Positions 1-13,587 of a stretch of 64,000 nt of DNA are shown here, in pieces. How positions within the stretch are numbered: the first letter of the stretch is position 1; each line of letters begins with the position of its first letter. The position numbers were made by a program, and so were the translations under genes. The DNA is taken from assembly GCA_030770535.1 (NCBI GenBank), contig JASVEC010000003.1:992001-1056000 (forward strand). The letters run 5' to 3'. The DNA is from Batkoa obscura (lineage: Eukaryota > Entomophthoromycota > Entomophthoromycetes > Entomophthorales > Batkoaceae). The notes below the pieces were generated by a model. It had not been told where the DNA came from, did no database searches, and saw only the letters and a program-made list of their open reading frames with translations.

Positions 1-293
1 ATAATTAAAAAATAAAGTAAAATAAATAAAAATAGTTAGCTAAATAAATAAAAATCATTAGTTTTGGGCTGTGAGATCATCATCATTATTTCTTTACAAA
101 TCCGACATCATAACCTGGACACATGGGCTACGGTTCAAATTGAGATTTAAAATTTATTAAAATAAAAGTGCACAAGAGTTGGCATAAACAATAGAGTTAT
201 AGAAAAGTAATTGTGTTTATAAAAGTAGTTGAAATCATAGAACTCTACTAATAAAATTGCCTTAATAATACTTGAAATTTTGGATCTTTAAAT

Positions 294-1822
294 TTATAAT
301 CCAAAATCAACATCCAAATCATCTAAATCTAAATCCCCTAAATCTTGGTCATGGTCCAAATCAAAATCAAGTTGATCAACTTCAAATTCTAAATCTAACC
401 CATCAATAATTGCATTCTCATCAGCTGACTTAGCATCCCCATTCACATCCTTACTCTTCTTTATTGTATGCTCTTTGACTGGTGAAAGACTTCTTTCTCT
501 CTTTTCATTCTTTACGGAACTAACTGGCAATATAACAGGTTCATTTTCTTTTTTATTATCTTTTGTATTTACATCGCTAACTCCATTACCTGATTGATTA
601 TTTTTATTATCTTCATTTATTTTTGGTGGCGAAACAGAGCCAGCGGAATTGGAGGCATTAAACCCTTCTTTGTTACTTTCTTTAGCTTGTCTTTGGCGTT
701 TTTCTTTTAAAATCTCCTCAAGAGACTTTACCTTAATATCCTTAAATTGTTCTTCGGAAGCTTTCTTAGTATTAGAAGGAGGAGAGGACTTGACCTTGTC
801 CATAGCACGAGAATTTGCTTTATTTTCTTTGTTTTTGTTGTTATTATTTTCTTTATTATTAAGATTGGATAAACGATCATTTATAGAACGTGGTTGATTT
901 GTTTTTTTATTTGTTTCTTTGGTATTACCATTTTGTTGTTGTTGATTATTCTGTTGATTAGACTTATTTTTAAAGTTGTTCTTGTTTTGATGTTGACCAT
1001 GACCGCCATTGGCAGCTGGTTGCATATTATTTTTAGGCACAAAGCTTAAAGTGCCATTGGAATGAGCGACATTGTTACCGTGTTTTGGTAACCCGTTTTG
1101 ACTAGACATAAAGCTAAGACCCCCGTTTTGTCTTGGTGATATCTTTTGTTGGTTATTATTGACCGAATGGCCATTGTTCTTCGAATTAGATAACCCAGGC
1201 TTGGGTACAAAAGGTCTTGCATATGGGTTGGGTAACCCTGAAAAGTTACTTTTAGCCTCACCTTGATTATCAACAGAACCAGAATCGGATCCATGAGGTG
1301 GTGATACAACTTGTGTATTAATAGCTTGAGTAGCTACTGGACGAACACTTGGTTTTGGAATGACATTTGGTATAACTTTTTATTGTATAAGCATAGGTCT
1401 AAATATATTTTAATAAATGCACTCACTTGTTTTTGGCATGGAATGTTTAAATGGACAAGTCGGTTTTAAACAGCCACCGTTGAGTTCCCAATAACATTGA
1501 ATTTCTGCTTTAGAAGCTTGAGCTACCTACAACATAAAATAAGTATTGTAGCAGATAATAGATAGATAAAAACATACTGGTTGATTAGGAACATGAAAAG
1601 TAGAATGTAATTTATCGCAATTATCAGTTTTGCAAATCTTAGTGGTAGACCAGTCAGGGCAAAGCACTTTATTGGTTTTACATACTTCATTGTGTCGAAA
1701 ACTACACATTGCACCCTTTAACACAAAGATAAGATATTAATTAAAGAATAAATTAAGCGAATTACTTTGGTACAACCATCAGCAAGGAAAAAATAACAAT
1801 CTTGTCTTGAATCTATAGTCAT
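294..1822 (-). CDS. ZC3H11A-like CCCH zinc-finger protein, 458 aa, 4 exons
   Basis: Exons (minus strand) 1822-1766, 1715-1578, 1526-1427 and 1375-294; all three introns are 50-51 bp GT-AG and keep the frame. The first ~100 residues hold three CCCH fingers: C-x7-C-x5-C-x3-H starting CYFFLADGC, C-x8-C-x4-C-x3-H starting CPDWSTTKIC, and C-x7-C-x4-C-x3-H starting CYWELNGGC. Their order and spacing match the N-terminus of animal ZC3H11A, a TREX-associated mRNA-export factor. The rest is low complexity (Asn/Lys-rich) and ends in an acidic Leu/Asp tail (DLGDLDLDDLDVDFGL). The ATG at 1822 is chosen because finger one starts eight residues later. The family is inferred from finger layout; an mRNA-export role in the nucleus follows from the family only. 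An ATG inside exon 4 would give a shorter protein without fingers and is unlikely. Confidence 0.75.
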
Positions 1823-3595
1823 TGTTGTTTTTTAAAAAGGTTCTGGATGAATATTCTTGTTAAAAATTTGAAAAAAGGTCCTAAGATGTTAAATTTTATG
1901 ATTGCAACTTTTATTATTTTGACTCAGCACTTTAAACCAATTAAAATACCGACCTTGTAATTTATTGATTCAGTCGATTTATTTCATTGGTTGATCTTAT
2001 ATGTAATCTTGTCATTTTTGCTTTTTAAGCCAATCATAATGTTAGGTTCAATTGCTCAATTAATGAAATTAAGCTGGGGATTCTAATTACCTGTTAGTAA
2101 ACAGTTAAGTTTAAATGCTTGATTTTATACAATGGAAAATAAAGCATTTTATATCATATTAAAATTAATATGTGATATATATGTCAATTATAACATTTTA
2201 GCTTTGTATTAAAGTGATAAAATTTCAAGTTTATTAAGCAAAATTGTTAAATGAAGCCAAAAAATGGGATTTGATTTAAAGGATCACAGTTTGAAGTGAA
2301 ACAGTTTGGACATGTCATTTTTATTTTAGAAATTTATTTTATTTTTCCACTCAACAATGTTAAAAAATAGACACAATAATGAAACCAAAAGACAGTCTTA
2401 TTATATAAGGTACTTTCCTAAATAATCCAAGATTTTTAATTAAAAAGAAGCACAGGTAATTGGGTACAATATCAATTTTATTTTTTGTCATTATTTTTCT
2501 AAAACCTAATGTGATTTTACTATCAATAGTTTTTACTGTTGCAATTTATTATTTTTACCAGATAGCTTAGTCAAGTTTTTTTAGATTGCTTTACAAATTA
2601 TCATCTATTTTTCCAGTCTACCTATTAGCATTACTAGGAATTAAATTTATTTTTTTAACTTTAGAATATTTTATTTCAATTCCTAAATATTTATAAAAGC
2701 AATTATTAGCATATAAAAAATAGCCTTTGCTATATGCTAGAAATCCTCTTTATTATATTAAATACATTTATCACTAAACAAGCAATACAGTATGAAATCA
2801 AAAGAATAAAAGATGTCAAAACAAAATAGAACTATGATATTAAACCGCCTACTATTTTATTTTGTAAATACAATTAATTGTTATACTCTCAAAAACAAAG
2901 ATATCAAAGTCTTTAAACATCTACCACTATTATTACAACAATGATTTATTACTAAATAGCAGTTATTTTGTGAAAAAATAAAATACTCGTTAGCTTAACA
3001 AATTTTGTTACAATTCCTTAGTAAATGAAAGGTAATTTTTTTAAGTTTTGGTTTAACTCAAAAATTTTTTTTTAAATAAACTTGAATTAAAAATTAAGAG
3101 CTTAAGAAACAAAAAATAAATAATAAAGTAGGTTTAGTAATAGTATATGATTTATTATCTTATTTTTAATACTAATCATTAAAGTAAAAAATCTATTTTT
3201 AATACTAATTAAAAATAAAAAGTATTTCATTTACTATTTATTAGAAACATAGAATGAACTCTTTATAAATAATTTCCATTCTTGAAATGTTAGCTTCAAA
3301 TAAGAGTGTTATTCCGTTGGTAAGATCGATTCATCCCAAGATAAAATTGAATTATATGAAACTAAAGATTATTAGCAGTTGAAATATTTCTTAAGAAATA
3401 ACTAATATAATTCAATAAAATACTCCATTTACATAGTTTCATCCTTTAACAATGAATACTTATTTAAAATAAAAATAGTCGTCATTAGACCATATATAAA
3501 TACTTAATTTCTTTTATTTTTTAAACTAATTTTTACACTTTACATTTGCTATTTTATTATATTGTCTGCATCTATCTTTATAATTCAATTACAAT
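1823..3595. other. gene-free AT-rich stretch
   Basis: Divergent intergenic region between the CCCH gene (-) and the Asn-rich secreted protein gene (+), so it should hold both promoters. I see no coding frame, tRNA, MITE or LTR. It is very AT-rich with many short homopolymer runs. Confidence 0.6.
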
Positions 3596-6500
3596 ATGCT
3601 ACAAAAAAATCTATTATTAAGCATCCTCATTGTATCTTTAATCCGTGGTCAAGCATTAACCATAGATAAAGAACCCACACCAATATTACCTAATACCATT
3701 CAACAAGAGAATTCGAATTCAAATACAAATAATTTAACAACTAACAATAATAATAACGAAGCATCTAATAATAATGATAATAATAACGAAGCATCTAATA
3801 ATAATAATAATAATAATAATAATGAAGTATCTAATAGTAATAAAAACATACCAAATATAGAAAATAATCCCTCATTACCACCATCAAATGAGTCGATTAC
3901 TCCAGCCTTATCAGTACAACCTAATACCCCTTCAGATATACCACAACCAATGAATAATAATAATTTACCATCCACTAATAATACCCCTTCTACAAACGCA
4001 GCAACAGAAATAAAAACAAATGAATCAACTTTACCACAGGAAATGAATAATAACAATACGCCACGTATAGTAAACAATCCACCGCAAGAAATGAATAGCA
4101 ATAATATTCCACCAGTAGTAAATAATGAATCTATCAGTCCTGGACCAGGAGTAAAGTCCAACGGAGCTAATTTACCACAAGAAATGAATAATAATAACCC
4201 ACCACAAGATAATAAGAATACTCCATCTCCAAATGAAATACAAGAAGCTGATAATAATGGTATACCATTGAGTATGAATAATACAGCTACAGCTTTATCT
4301 CAAGAGAATAAAAACGCTCCTTTCATCTTACCACAGGAAATGAATAAAAGCAATCAAGCTTCAACCATGAAGGACGTAGCTCTAAAAGCCGCTGAAGAAA
4401 TGAAAAATAAGATGCAATTAAATGCTACACAAGAGGAGAATAATGATACTCTAAATTTACCAAAGGAAATGAATAATAATAATAATTTATCGTTAAGAAA
4501 GAATACACTTTCTTTAAATGTTGTACAAGAAGAAAAAAGGATTAATCCAGAAGTAATGAATGCAGTCAATAGTAATAATATTTTGCCATCAATAGAGGGC
4601 AATAATTCAGTCGTAAAGCCAGTACAAGAGGTAGAGATTAACGAACCATCTCCACCTAAAGAAATGAACAATGATAATATACCAACTGTAATGAATACTT
4701 CAATTACAAATACAGAACAAGAGATGAAAAACAATCAATTTAATAATCCTCAAGAAATGAAGAATAATAATAATATACTGTCGACAATTAATAATAATCC
4801 TTTAAATGTAAATCAAGAGACAGATAATGTTGATTCGGAAATGGCTAAAAAACTCAATACTACAACAAGTAAACTAAGTAAATCTCAGGGTATAGAAAAT
4901 TCAAAACAAAGTATTTTGTTCAATGAAAATAAGCTACAACGTATTGGTATGTCTGAAGAGATGAGTAAAGAAGATAAATTAAACCAACCATCAAATAAAG
5001 TTAATTCTACTACTACAAACAGTATGGTGGACGTTAATAATAATTTATTAACTGATATGAATGAAATACGAGAAATTACGGATGAAGATTTAATGAATGG
5101 AGATGAAATGATTACTGTTGCTAATAATAGCAACAATAATAACAATGAAGAAGGAAAAGAAGATGGTAATTCGGAATCTAAAAGAAATTATATAAATATG
5201 GCAAATTCAATGAATAAAACTAAAAAGAATGAAATAGCCATAAACGAAGAGATTCAAGGTAATTCAAAAGAAAAAGAAATAGCTCAAGGTATTTCAAAGC
5301 AAGAAGAAATGAAAGAAATTGAAAATCGAATCAATATTGATAAGTCAAAGAAAGCTAAGGATAATAAAGAATTCAATAGTTCAAAAGAGAATCAAGGATA
5401 TACGAATATAGTTAACCTAAATATGGAACCTATGAGAGAAGAACTCAATACTAACAGGAATCCTTTTGACTTTGATACTTTTAATGAAAAAGATGAAAAA
5501 GATATTGATATTAATAAAGAAAGAGAAATGATTGAGAGAGGACGAATTGATAATATAAGAAAATTACAAGCAGTAAATGATCGAAAAAATCCAACTTTTG
5601 TTGCTCCATCGCCTATTTTAATTCAAGATTTAAAACCAATGAGTAATCGACCATTAATACAGCAACAGCCACAGCAACAGCCTTCTAAAATGAATATGAT
5701 ATCTAATAGAGAGTTAGAATATACTAGAAATGACTTTATAACGAAAAAACAACTAAACAATAATAGTAATAATTTAAATATCGATTTAATGGAACCAATA
5801 TTACAGCCACAAGGAAATTCAATTAATTTAAATCCGATTTCTAATATTCCTTTTAATAATAATAATGAAATGAATAAAATTGATATGAATGTAGATAATA
5901 CTGTAGGGATGAATAATAATATGAATACTATAAATAACAACATGAATCCCATGAATAATGACGTTGACATGAATATGAATTCCATGACTCCAATGACTTC
6001 TAATCAACCTCCTATTCCCTCTACTCAAGACTCACAAACAAGCATTCAATCTTTGTTAAAAAATCAAGCTAATTCTGCTAACTCCCAACCCCTTCTTAAT
6101 ACCTTCCAAGCACCTATTATTATTGATAAAACTTATCTTAATTCTCAACATCAACATCAACAACTTCAAAATTACATTTATAGTCTTAAATGTAAAAATG
6201 AAAAATCTATAATTACCCCCACCCCCGTTACTACTACAGCAACAGTGACTTCCACTAAAATGGTTAAAGTTACAGAAACTTCTATGGAGACAAAGTATTT
6301 AAGAATTACAGAAACTAAAATGATAATGAGAACTTTGACATCGACGGTAATGAAAACAATTCCTACTAATTTAGGATATAGAGGTAGGGATTATGTAAAT
6401 AATGGACAAATGGAATATCCAAAAGTGATGAGTGAAAATGAAAATCAAATGATGGTGGGAGATAGTTATAATGAAATTAATTCGAATAATGTGAATAATT

Positions 6501-6718
6501 ATTATAATAATGAACTCAGTAATAGTAATAGTAGTAATTACATCTATAGTACTAGTACTACTTATAACGATAATGAAAATAACATTCATAGTAGTAATTT
6601 CAATTATAGCAGTATTGATACTATTTCATATAATAACAATCGAAATTTCGAAACTTCCAGTAACATTGTACCTACTAAAACGGTATTATTTTTAGAATCC
6701 CCTTCTTTTAATTATTAA
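3596..6718 (+). CDS. Asn-rich repetitive secreted protein, 1040 aa
   Basis: Single-exon gene. Residues 1-19 (MLQKNLLLSILIVSLIRG) form a signal peptide; no other clear membrane segment is present. Most of the chain is Asn/Ser/Met/Glu-rich low complexity. A degenerate unit P-Q/K-E-M-N-N-x-N recurs at least seven times in the first ~400 residues, separated by variable 20-50-residue linkers. A charged Lys/Glu segment follows (about residues 520-680), then Asn/Met-rich sequence, then a Thr/Val-rich patch (TPTPVTTTATVTSTK) and a Ser/Asn/Tyr tail. It has a single Cys (SLKCKNEK), so disulfide folding is not expected. Probably a cell-wall or secreted matrix protein; no known family recognised. Codon use (AAT/AAC, ATG) follows the repeats. 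The long hydrophobic antisense frames are by-products of this composition. Confidence 0.8.
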   Translation: MLQKNLLLSILIVSLIRGQALTIDKEPTPILPNTIQQENSNSNTNNLTTNNNNNEASNNNDNNNEASNNNNNNNNNEVSNSNKNIPNIENNPSLPPSNESITPALSVQPNTPSDIPQPMNNNNLPSTNNTPSTNAATEIKTNESTLPQEMNNNNTPRIVNNPPQEMNSNNIPPVVNNESISPGPGVKSNGANLPQEMNNNNPPQDNKNTPSPNEIQEADNNGIPLSMNNTATALSQENKNAPFILPQEMNKSNQASTMKDVALKAAEEMKNKMQLNATQEENNDTLNLPKEMNNNNNLSLRKNTLSLNVVQEEKRINPEVMNAVNSNNILPSIEGNNSVVKPVQEVEINEPSPPKEMNNDNIPTVMNTSITNTEQEMKNNQFNNPQEMKNNNNILSTINNNPLNVNQETDNVDSEMAKKLNTTTSKLSKSQGIENSKQSILFNENKLQRIGMSEEMSKEDKLNQPSNKVNSTTTNSMVDVNNNLLTDMNEIREITDEDLMNGDEMITVANNSNNNNNEEGKEDGNSESKRNYINMANSMNKTKKNEIAINEEIQGNSKEKEIAQGISKQEEMKEIENRINIDKSKKAKDNKEFNSSKENQGYTNIVNLNMEPMREELNTNRNPFDFDTFNEKDEKDIDINKEREMIERGRIDNIRKLQAVNDRKNPTFVAPSPILIQDLKPMSNRPLIQQQPQQQPSKMNMISNRELEYTRNDFITKKQLNNNSNNLNIDLMEPILQPQGNSINLNPISNIPFNNNNEMNKIDMNVDNTVGMNNNMNTINNNMNPMNNDVDMNMNSMTPMTSNQPPIPSTQDSQTSIQSLLKNQANSANSQPLLNTFQAPIIIDKTYLNSQHQHQQLQNYIYSLKCKNEKSIITPTPVTTTATVTSTKMVKVTETSMETKYLRITETKMIMRTLTSTVMKTIPTNLGYRGRDYVNNGQMEYPKVMSENENQMMVGDSYNEINSNNVNNYYNNELSNSNSSNYIYSTSTTYNDNENNIHSSNFNYSSIDTISYNNNRNFETSSNIVPTKTVLFLESPSFNY

Positions 6719-6931
6719 TATTGAATAAAAGAACTGATATTTTATTTACTTTATCCTTTTTTTATTTAATCAAGTTAAATTTAAATGAATAATTGAATTA
6801 TTAAAAAAAAAATTAATTAAACTAGAATATTTTTTTAATCAAAAAAGAGATAAAAGGAAGGAAAGAAAATTCGTAAAAAAGAGAAAAAGAAAAGAGAGAA
6901 ACTAACTTGACATACTACTTCACTTATCGTA

Positions 6932-9209
6932 TTAAAAGAAAATATTAGTTCCTTGTCCTTGACTTTGTTGATTTTGGTTTTGATTTTGATTAACACTTCC
7001 AAATGGATTTGAATTATTAGTATTACCTGTAGTAGTGGAATCAAATCCATTATTGATATTACCAAATAAATTATCATTGCTTAAACTATTATTTAAATTA
7101 TTATTATTATTTAACATTGGACTCGGATTATTAAACAATTGGTTTAAACTTGGACTAGAATTCGAATGATTGTTGTTTGTAAATAAATTATTATTATTAT
7201 TATTATTATTAGCATTCATTTGAAATGGGTTATTATTTAAACTATTATTGTTCATTCCCAACTTATTGTTATTTGGTGAATTAGAATTGAATAAATTTAA
7301 ATTATTACTACTATTATTATTAGAACTAAAACAGATATTAATTTTCATACAAACACAATTTCAAAATAATTAGTTACTTATTATTATTATCTCTTTCAGC
7401 TGCAAACGAAGCAAATGGATCAATTTTAGAACTAAATAAATAAATTTATTAATATTTAGTTCTCATCAGCTATAATATTAAATAATATTACCTATTACGA
7501 GCCACTTCTGCTAATGCTGTATTAGCATTATTGACTTTCTGATGAGGTAATAATTTAGCTTTAAATCCACCATCAAATTGGTTATTAAATTGAGAATTAA
7601 ATCCTGTCGCTGTATTATTGTTATTGTTATTTTGATTTCCTTGCTGTTGTTGATTTAATTGAAATATATTAGTATTAACTTGATGATGATTCATTGGATT
7701 ATTATTCTGATGAAATGGATTTGATTGGTTAAAACTACTCATACTATTATAACTTGTATTATAATTACTTGTATTATAACTTGTATTGGAACTAAATGCT
7801 AAGGGATCAAGTCCTAATAAATCAGCTGTTCCACTTTTACTATTAGGATCATGAATTATATTTCCAAAAAAATCATATTGTTTTAAATGAGATACGGCAG
7901 AGGTATTCTTTTCACTAATTAATTTATAAAATCAATTAATAAATTATATTAATTATTATTATCATTATAGATTAACTTACTTTGGATTATAATCATCTAA
8001 TAAAACTAATTCATTTTCTTTAGCAATAGATTGCTCTCTCATTTGGGCTTCTTTTTCTGCTTCTCTTTTACTTAATTCAAGTGCATATTGAAGATCCTTA
8101 TCACTACTACAAACATAAATATAAATATATACATAAAATATAATAACATACTTATCCGTAAGTCCAGTTTGAGTTCTTTGAATAGGATTTCTTTCAGCCA
8201 TTTTTTTACTTTCTTCAATAGCTAATTGAAGGTCTCTATCTTCATCTGACATATTATGTTGTTTATTATTTTTTAAATAACTTGAATTCATACTACCATA
8301 ACCACCACTTGGATAATTAGTTTGATTTTCATTGTAATTATAACCGCTTCCACTAGCATATCCAGTAGATCCAAATCCACCTGTATTATTATTATTATTT
8401 CCATAATTATTGTTCATTTGATTGTTAATCCCTTTTCTCATTCCTCTTAATTTACTATCATCTGTTAATAACTCAGTTAGACTATTGGCTTTATGACGAA
8501 CTAACAAATAAAAAAATATTATTAATATCATAGAAGATAAATCACATCATTGTTATAATTCTATTATTATCTTATTATAATTCAATTACTTACCATTAGA
8601 ACCTTGATCTCTAGCTTGATCATCAATATACTGAAATTCTCTTAGTGTTTTTATACGATATAAGTTAGACTTAAAATGATTTAATGCTTCTTCAGAACCA
8701 AATTGAACTAAATATTCCATTAATGTTAAAGCCTAAATATAAAAAAATAGAAAATAAAAATTAATATATTGATAATAATAATTCATTTACCTTAAAAACA
8801 TGACGCCATTGTTTACCCGCATCATCTAACCTTTTATCCAAAATTTCCATCACTTCAATAAAGGTATGACTAATTTTTTAAAAATGGTAAATTTAGTAAG
8901 CTAATATTTTTACTTTCAGAAAACAAAATCTTACTGTGAAAATGTAGCTCGAGCAATTTCACTTAATGTTTTAGCATTTGGTCCAACCGGATCATTTGAA
9001 GTAGCATCTCTTACTTTAACTTGTATTTCAGAGTAATTAAACGTCATGTTTTTACTATAAATAATAAGATAATAAATAAACGAATCTTAATTTTATGTAA
9101 TTAAACACTCTCTTTCACTTTATTTTTAACTATATATACATAAATAGAATAAACAAATAGCCACTTACAGTGTACGTAAGGTACCCTTTGCTTTGATTGG
9201 GATTGACAT
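6932..9209 (-). CDS. Epsin (ENTH-domain endocytic adaptor), 574 aa, 9 exons
   Basis: Exons 9209-9169, 9054-8935, 8869-8791, 8732-8594, 8500-8152, 8106-7981, 7914-7492, 7431-7378 and 7325-6932; every junction is GT-AG and in frame. The ENTH domain fills residues 1 to ~145 (KVRDATSNDPVGPNAKTLSEIA, EVMEILDKRLDDAGKQWRHV), the PI(4,5)P2-binding module of epsins. Two ubiquitin-interacting motifs follow at about 212-229 (DLQLAIEESKKMAE) and 244-262 (DLQYALELSKREAEKE). A clathrin box LLGLD lies at 317-321, with DPL/DPF AP2-binding tripeptides and two NPF motifs (SNPFHQ, SNPFGS) for EH-domain partners. The tail is Asn-rich. This is the full epsin order ENTH-UIM-UIM-clathrin-DPF-NPF, so it should act at the plasma membrane linking ubiquitinated cargo to clathrin. 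Orthologous to yeast Ent1/Ent2. Confidence 0.93.
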
Positions 9210-9845
9210 ATTGTTACTTTGTTACTTTTATTGGAATATTTTTTATAAAAGAAATAAAGTGCGATTTTTTTTAATAAATAGAAAAATCCAAACTTTTGTT
9301 GATTGAAATAAATTTAGCGATCTTTTTACCACCTGGTAAAACTCAAAGTTGAATTGTAACTCCAAGCATTGTTGAAATTTTATTGGTTCATTTAACAAAT
9401 TAAAAAAAGATGAATAATTGTTGAATCATTTTATGTTTCATTTATTTTAATAATACATTAGTTAAATACTTCCTTCTTTTGTTAGTTATAGTTAGTTTGT
9501 TTCTTTTTTGTGATATTTTATTTTTGTATACTCTTTTATTTTATTTTTATATACTCTTTTACTTTATTATAATAGTTAATAAAATCCTAAATTTTTATTC
9601 TTATGTGGCAACTTCTAATTCTTTTAAAAAAATTAATGCCAATTTTTTAATAATTTATGACCAAGTGATGACCAAATTTAGCTTTCATTTAGTCGAAATT
9701 CTATAAATAGAACACATACATTTAAAAAAAAACCAGTTTACTTTTTTGAATAAAAAATTTAAAAAATTTAAAAAATTTAAAACGAAATAAAAAACTGTTC
9801 TAATTTTTGTTATTGAAAAACAAATATAAACTTTTAAATCTTAAT
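9210..9845. other. intergenic, no gene seen
   Basis: Lies upstream of epsin and downstream of the enoyl-CoA hydratase gene, both on the minus strand. It holds a T-rich open frame of 75 codons on the plus strand that I do not believe, and poly-A/T runs near 9720-9780. Confidence 0.5.
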
Positions 9846-11171
<1,326 letters not shown>

Positions 11172-11814
11172 TCTTTTGGATATTATCGTTGGAAAAGAAG
11201 ATAGTAAAATTGAAAGTTAAATTTGGATTGTATTTATAACATTTTAGAAATTTTAGTTGATTATGTCACAGCGTATTTAACTAAAAAAATCACTTCGATG
11301 TTAATTGGTTATGTTTTTTAGCATGCTTTTCAATTGGTTTGATTGAGCACTTAACTTACTCTTTTAGACAAAATGGTTGAATTTCGATTGCTATTATAAA
11401 GATTAATATTAATAATATTTATTTTGTGTTTTAACTTACTCTTTTTATCTTAAAAAATAAACAGGTATTTTATATTTCTATTACTATTACTATTATAACG
11501 TTAATAAAATACCAATGATTTTTTTAATTGTAGAGTAATTGAAATTTAAATCTAACTTCGTTAAATTTTAATAAACTGATTTTACATACAAATAAGCTCG
11601 CTTACTCATCAGCAACAAAATTAAATTTTTATTGTTTATTATAAGCCATATAACTATACTTGAATAGATTCAAACTTCTTTATTTAACTTCAATATGGAC
11701 AATTAAATTACAATTGTTATTTTTAATTAAATAAACACTCATTTAATATTTTTATTTTATTAACTTAATTCAAAGTGATGTAACTTTTAAAATATTTCAA
11801 TATTAATCAAAAAA
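11172..11814. other. intergenic, no gene seen
   Basis: Between the divergent enoyl-CoA hydratase gene and the first decayed unknown gene. AT-rich; no coding frame or repeat family recognised. Confidence 0.5.
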
Positions 11815-12639
11815 ATGGAGAGTAAAGTATATAAAGAAGGAGCTGATAATCAAAAGCGGCAACATATTATATCATGCTACGGTTATAAAACAGCGGACTG
11901 GAGGTTAACAATAGCGTTTGCTTTTTGTGTTAGGATAACTAACAAGGGTCTTTTTGAGCTTCCTAACAACTATACTCAAAAAGAAATTCATTTGAGCTGT
12001 GTACAAGGTCACAAATAGAAAAGTATTAATATAAAAACTTTGACATTATCACCAGAATGTAAAACATTTGTAGATCAAGTTGAACAGGCGTGCTTGATGA
12101 ATTACAGTGATATTGGATGTTTTGTCGGCACTTATGTATATTCCTTGCTCCAAACCATGAGGATGAATAACTATCCCCTTTGCATTAAAGTAAAGCCTAT
12201 ATTAAATATCAGTATTGGTAATAAGAGAGAGATTATTAGTTCTATACCCAACTTTGTCACTAAGTCAGATAAGTCAATGCTGATAGTGTTTGAGGATACA
12301 GACACCAGAAATATCGGGTATGTTGGCGAATTTAAAGAAAATTAGGTTATGGATGAAATCTTTGCAGCTGCTTATAACATGGATATAGTCAAATCAACAG
12401 GCATTTATGGCATCAGAGTCATTGGCATTCTATTCACTTTTTAAAGAGCAGAAATAAAGTTAGATTACATTAAGGAGTCAATGACAGGCCTGCTCATAAA
12501 TTATGACCTCCATGTTTACCGATATCCAGATCTTGGTGATTTTTATTATAAAATTAATGCATTAGATTTTTGTAAATTTGAGGATTACAAAATCATTATT
12601 TGTTTTTCATTCAAAATTATTGAAGCACTGAAACTATAA
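11815..12639 (+). pseudogene. Broken copy A of an unrecognised tandem gene family (275 codons)
   Basis: A single reading frame of 275 codons runs from an ATG to a stop with about three internal breaks and no need for introns. Recognisable segments (ADWRLTIAFAFCVRITNKG, LFELPNNYTQKEIHLSCVQGH, MNNYPLCIKVKPILNIS, SMLIVFEDTDTRN, FCKFEDYKII) align along their length with copy B at 13.6-14.5 kb. There is no signal peptide, membrane segment or catalytic motif I can name. The family is unknown to me; a host multigene family or an effector-like family would both fit. It is probably a decayed gene, although the intact frame between breaks suggests recent decay. Confidence 0.6.
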
Positions 12640-13587
12640 ATGGTATAATCTTTTATAAAAAATATATGATAGAAAATAATCAGTCTCTAGTTTTTTGAAT
12701 TCAATAGTAACTTTACTCTGTGCCAATCAGCTATTGGAATCTTATTATAAATAAAACAGCTTTAATAATTATACTATTTTTACTTAAAATTTTAGTTTAA
12801 TGAGCTCATTGTATAGTTTAATACATCAAAAAACGTTAGACTAATTTAAATTTTAAATAGTTAAATAGTTGTAGTTAAATAAAAAAATGTATTAATTAAA
12901 ATCGATTTGTTTAAATAATAATACAACTTAAACTCTCTTATTTATTGTACCAACTTATTCTAATAGTTGGGTATCAGATTTACCTTTATGGCCTTGATTA
13001 ATCTTCTTACTATGTAATGTTCTCAACTATAATACTATAATTTGTAAAATGTCTTTTACTGCTTTTCTTATTAATATTTTTTAGCTAGCTGTTGACTGTA
13101 ATAAAACCTCTTTAGTCTCAACGCTCATTACGTTATGCTTTAGATGGCTATTTTATTTTAGTTAAAAGTCAACCTTTCTCTTGGTTTTTTTAATATTAAA
13201 ACCTAAGATATAAACTTTTAAATTAAGATAATGGACAGTTTACTTTAAATATTAATGTTTTGATCTTATTCGTTAACTGTAAAGTTTAATTTTTCAGCAA
13301 CTACAGTTGGCAATTTAAATAATAGCTCAAAACATACAATTTGGTCGCCTTTATTACCTGATATTGAAGCTATATCTTTTTGATTGTTTTCAATAAATTT
13401 TGTTTTAATAAATCTCATTTTAAATTGTTTGTTTAACTATTTTCTATAAAAAATCAATACTTCTTAATATAGCAAGTTAGGACTTTATCAAACATAAATT
13501 TACTAATTTTAAAAACTTTGATTTTCAATTTTTATTATTTATCTAAACTCACTCTTTTAATCAAAAAAAAGAAAATTAAAGAACATT
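12640..13587. other. intergenic, no gene seen
   Basis: Spacer between the two broken tandem copies. AT-rich, no open frame of note and no MITE or LTR. Confidence 0.5.

Noticed and set aside
3700-4161. Long hydrophobic open frames antisense to the Asn-rich gene (also near 4354, 4885, 5623, 5828, 6371)
   Set aside because: They are the reverse reading of Asn codons (Leu/Ile runs) and have no independent features.
9479-9706. 75-codon Phe/Tyr-rich plus-strand frame
   Set aside because: Translation of T-rich intergenic DNA, no ATG context or homology, not spliced to anything.
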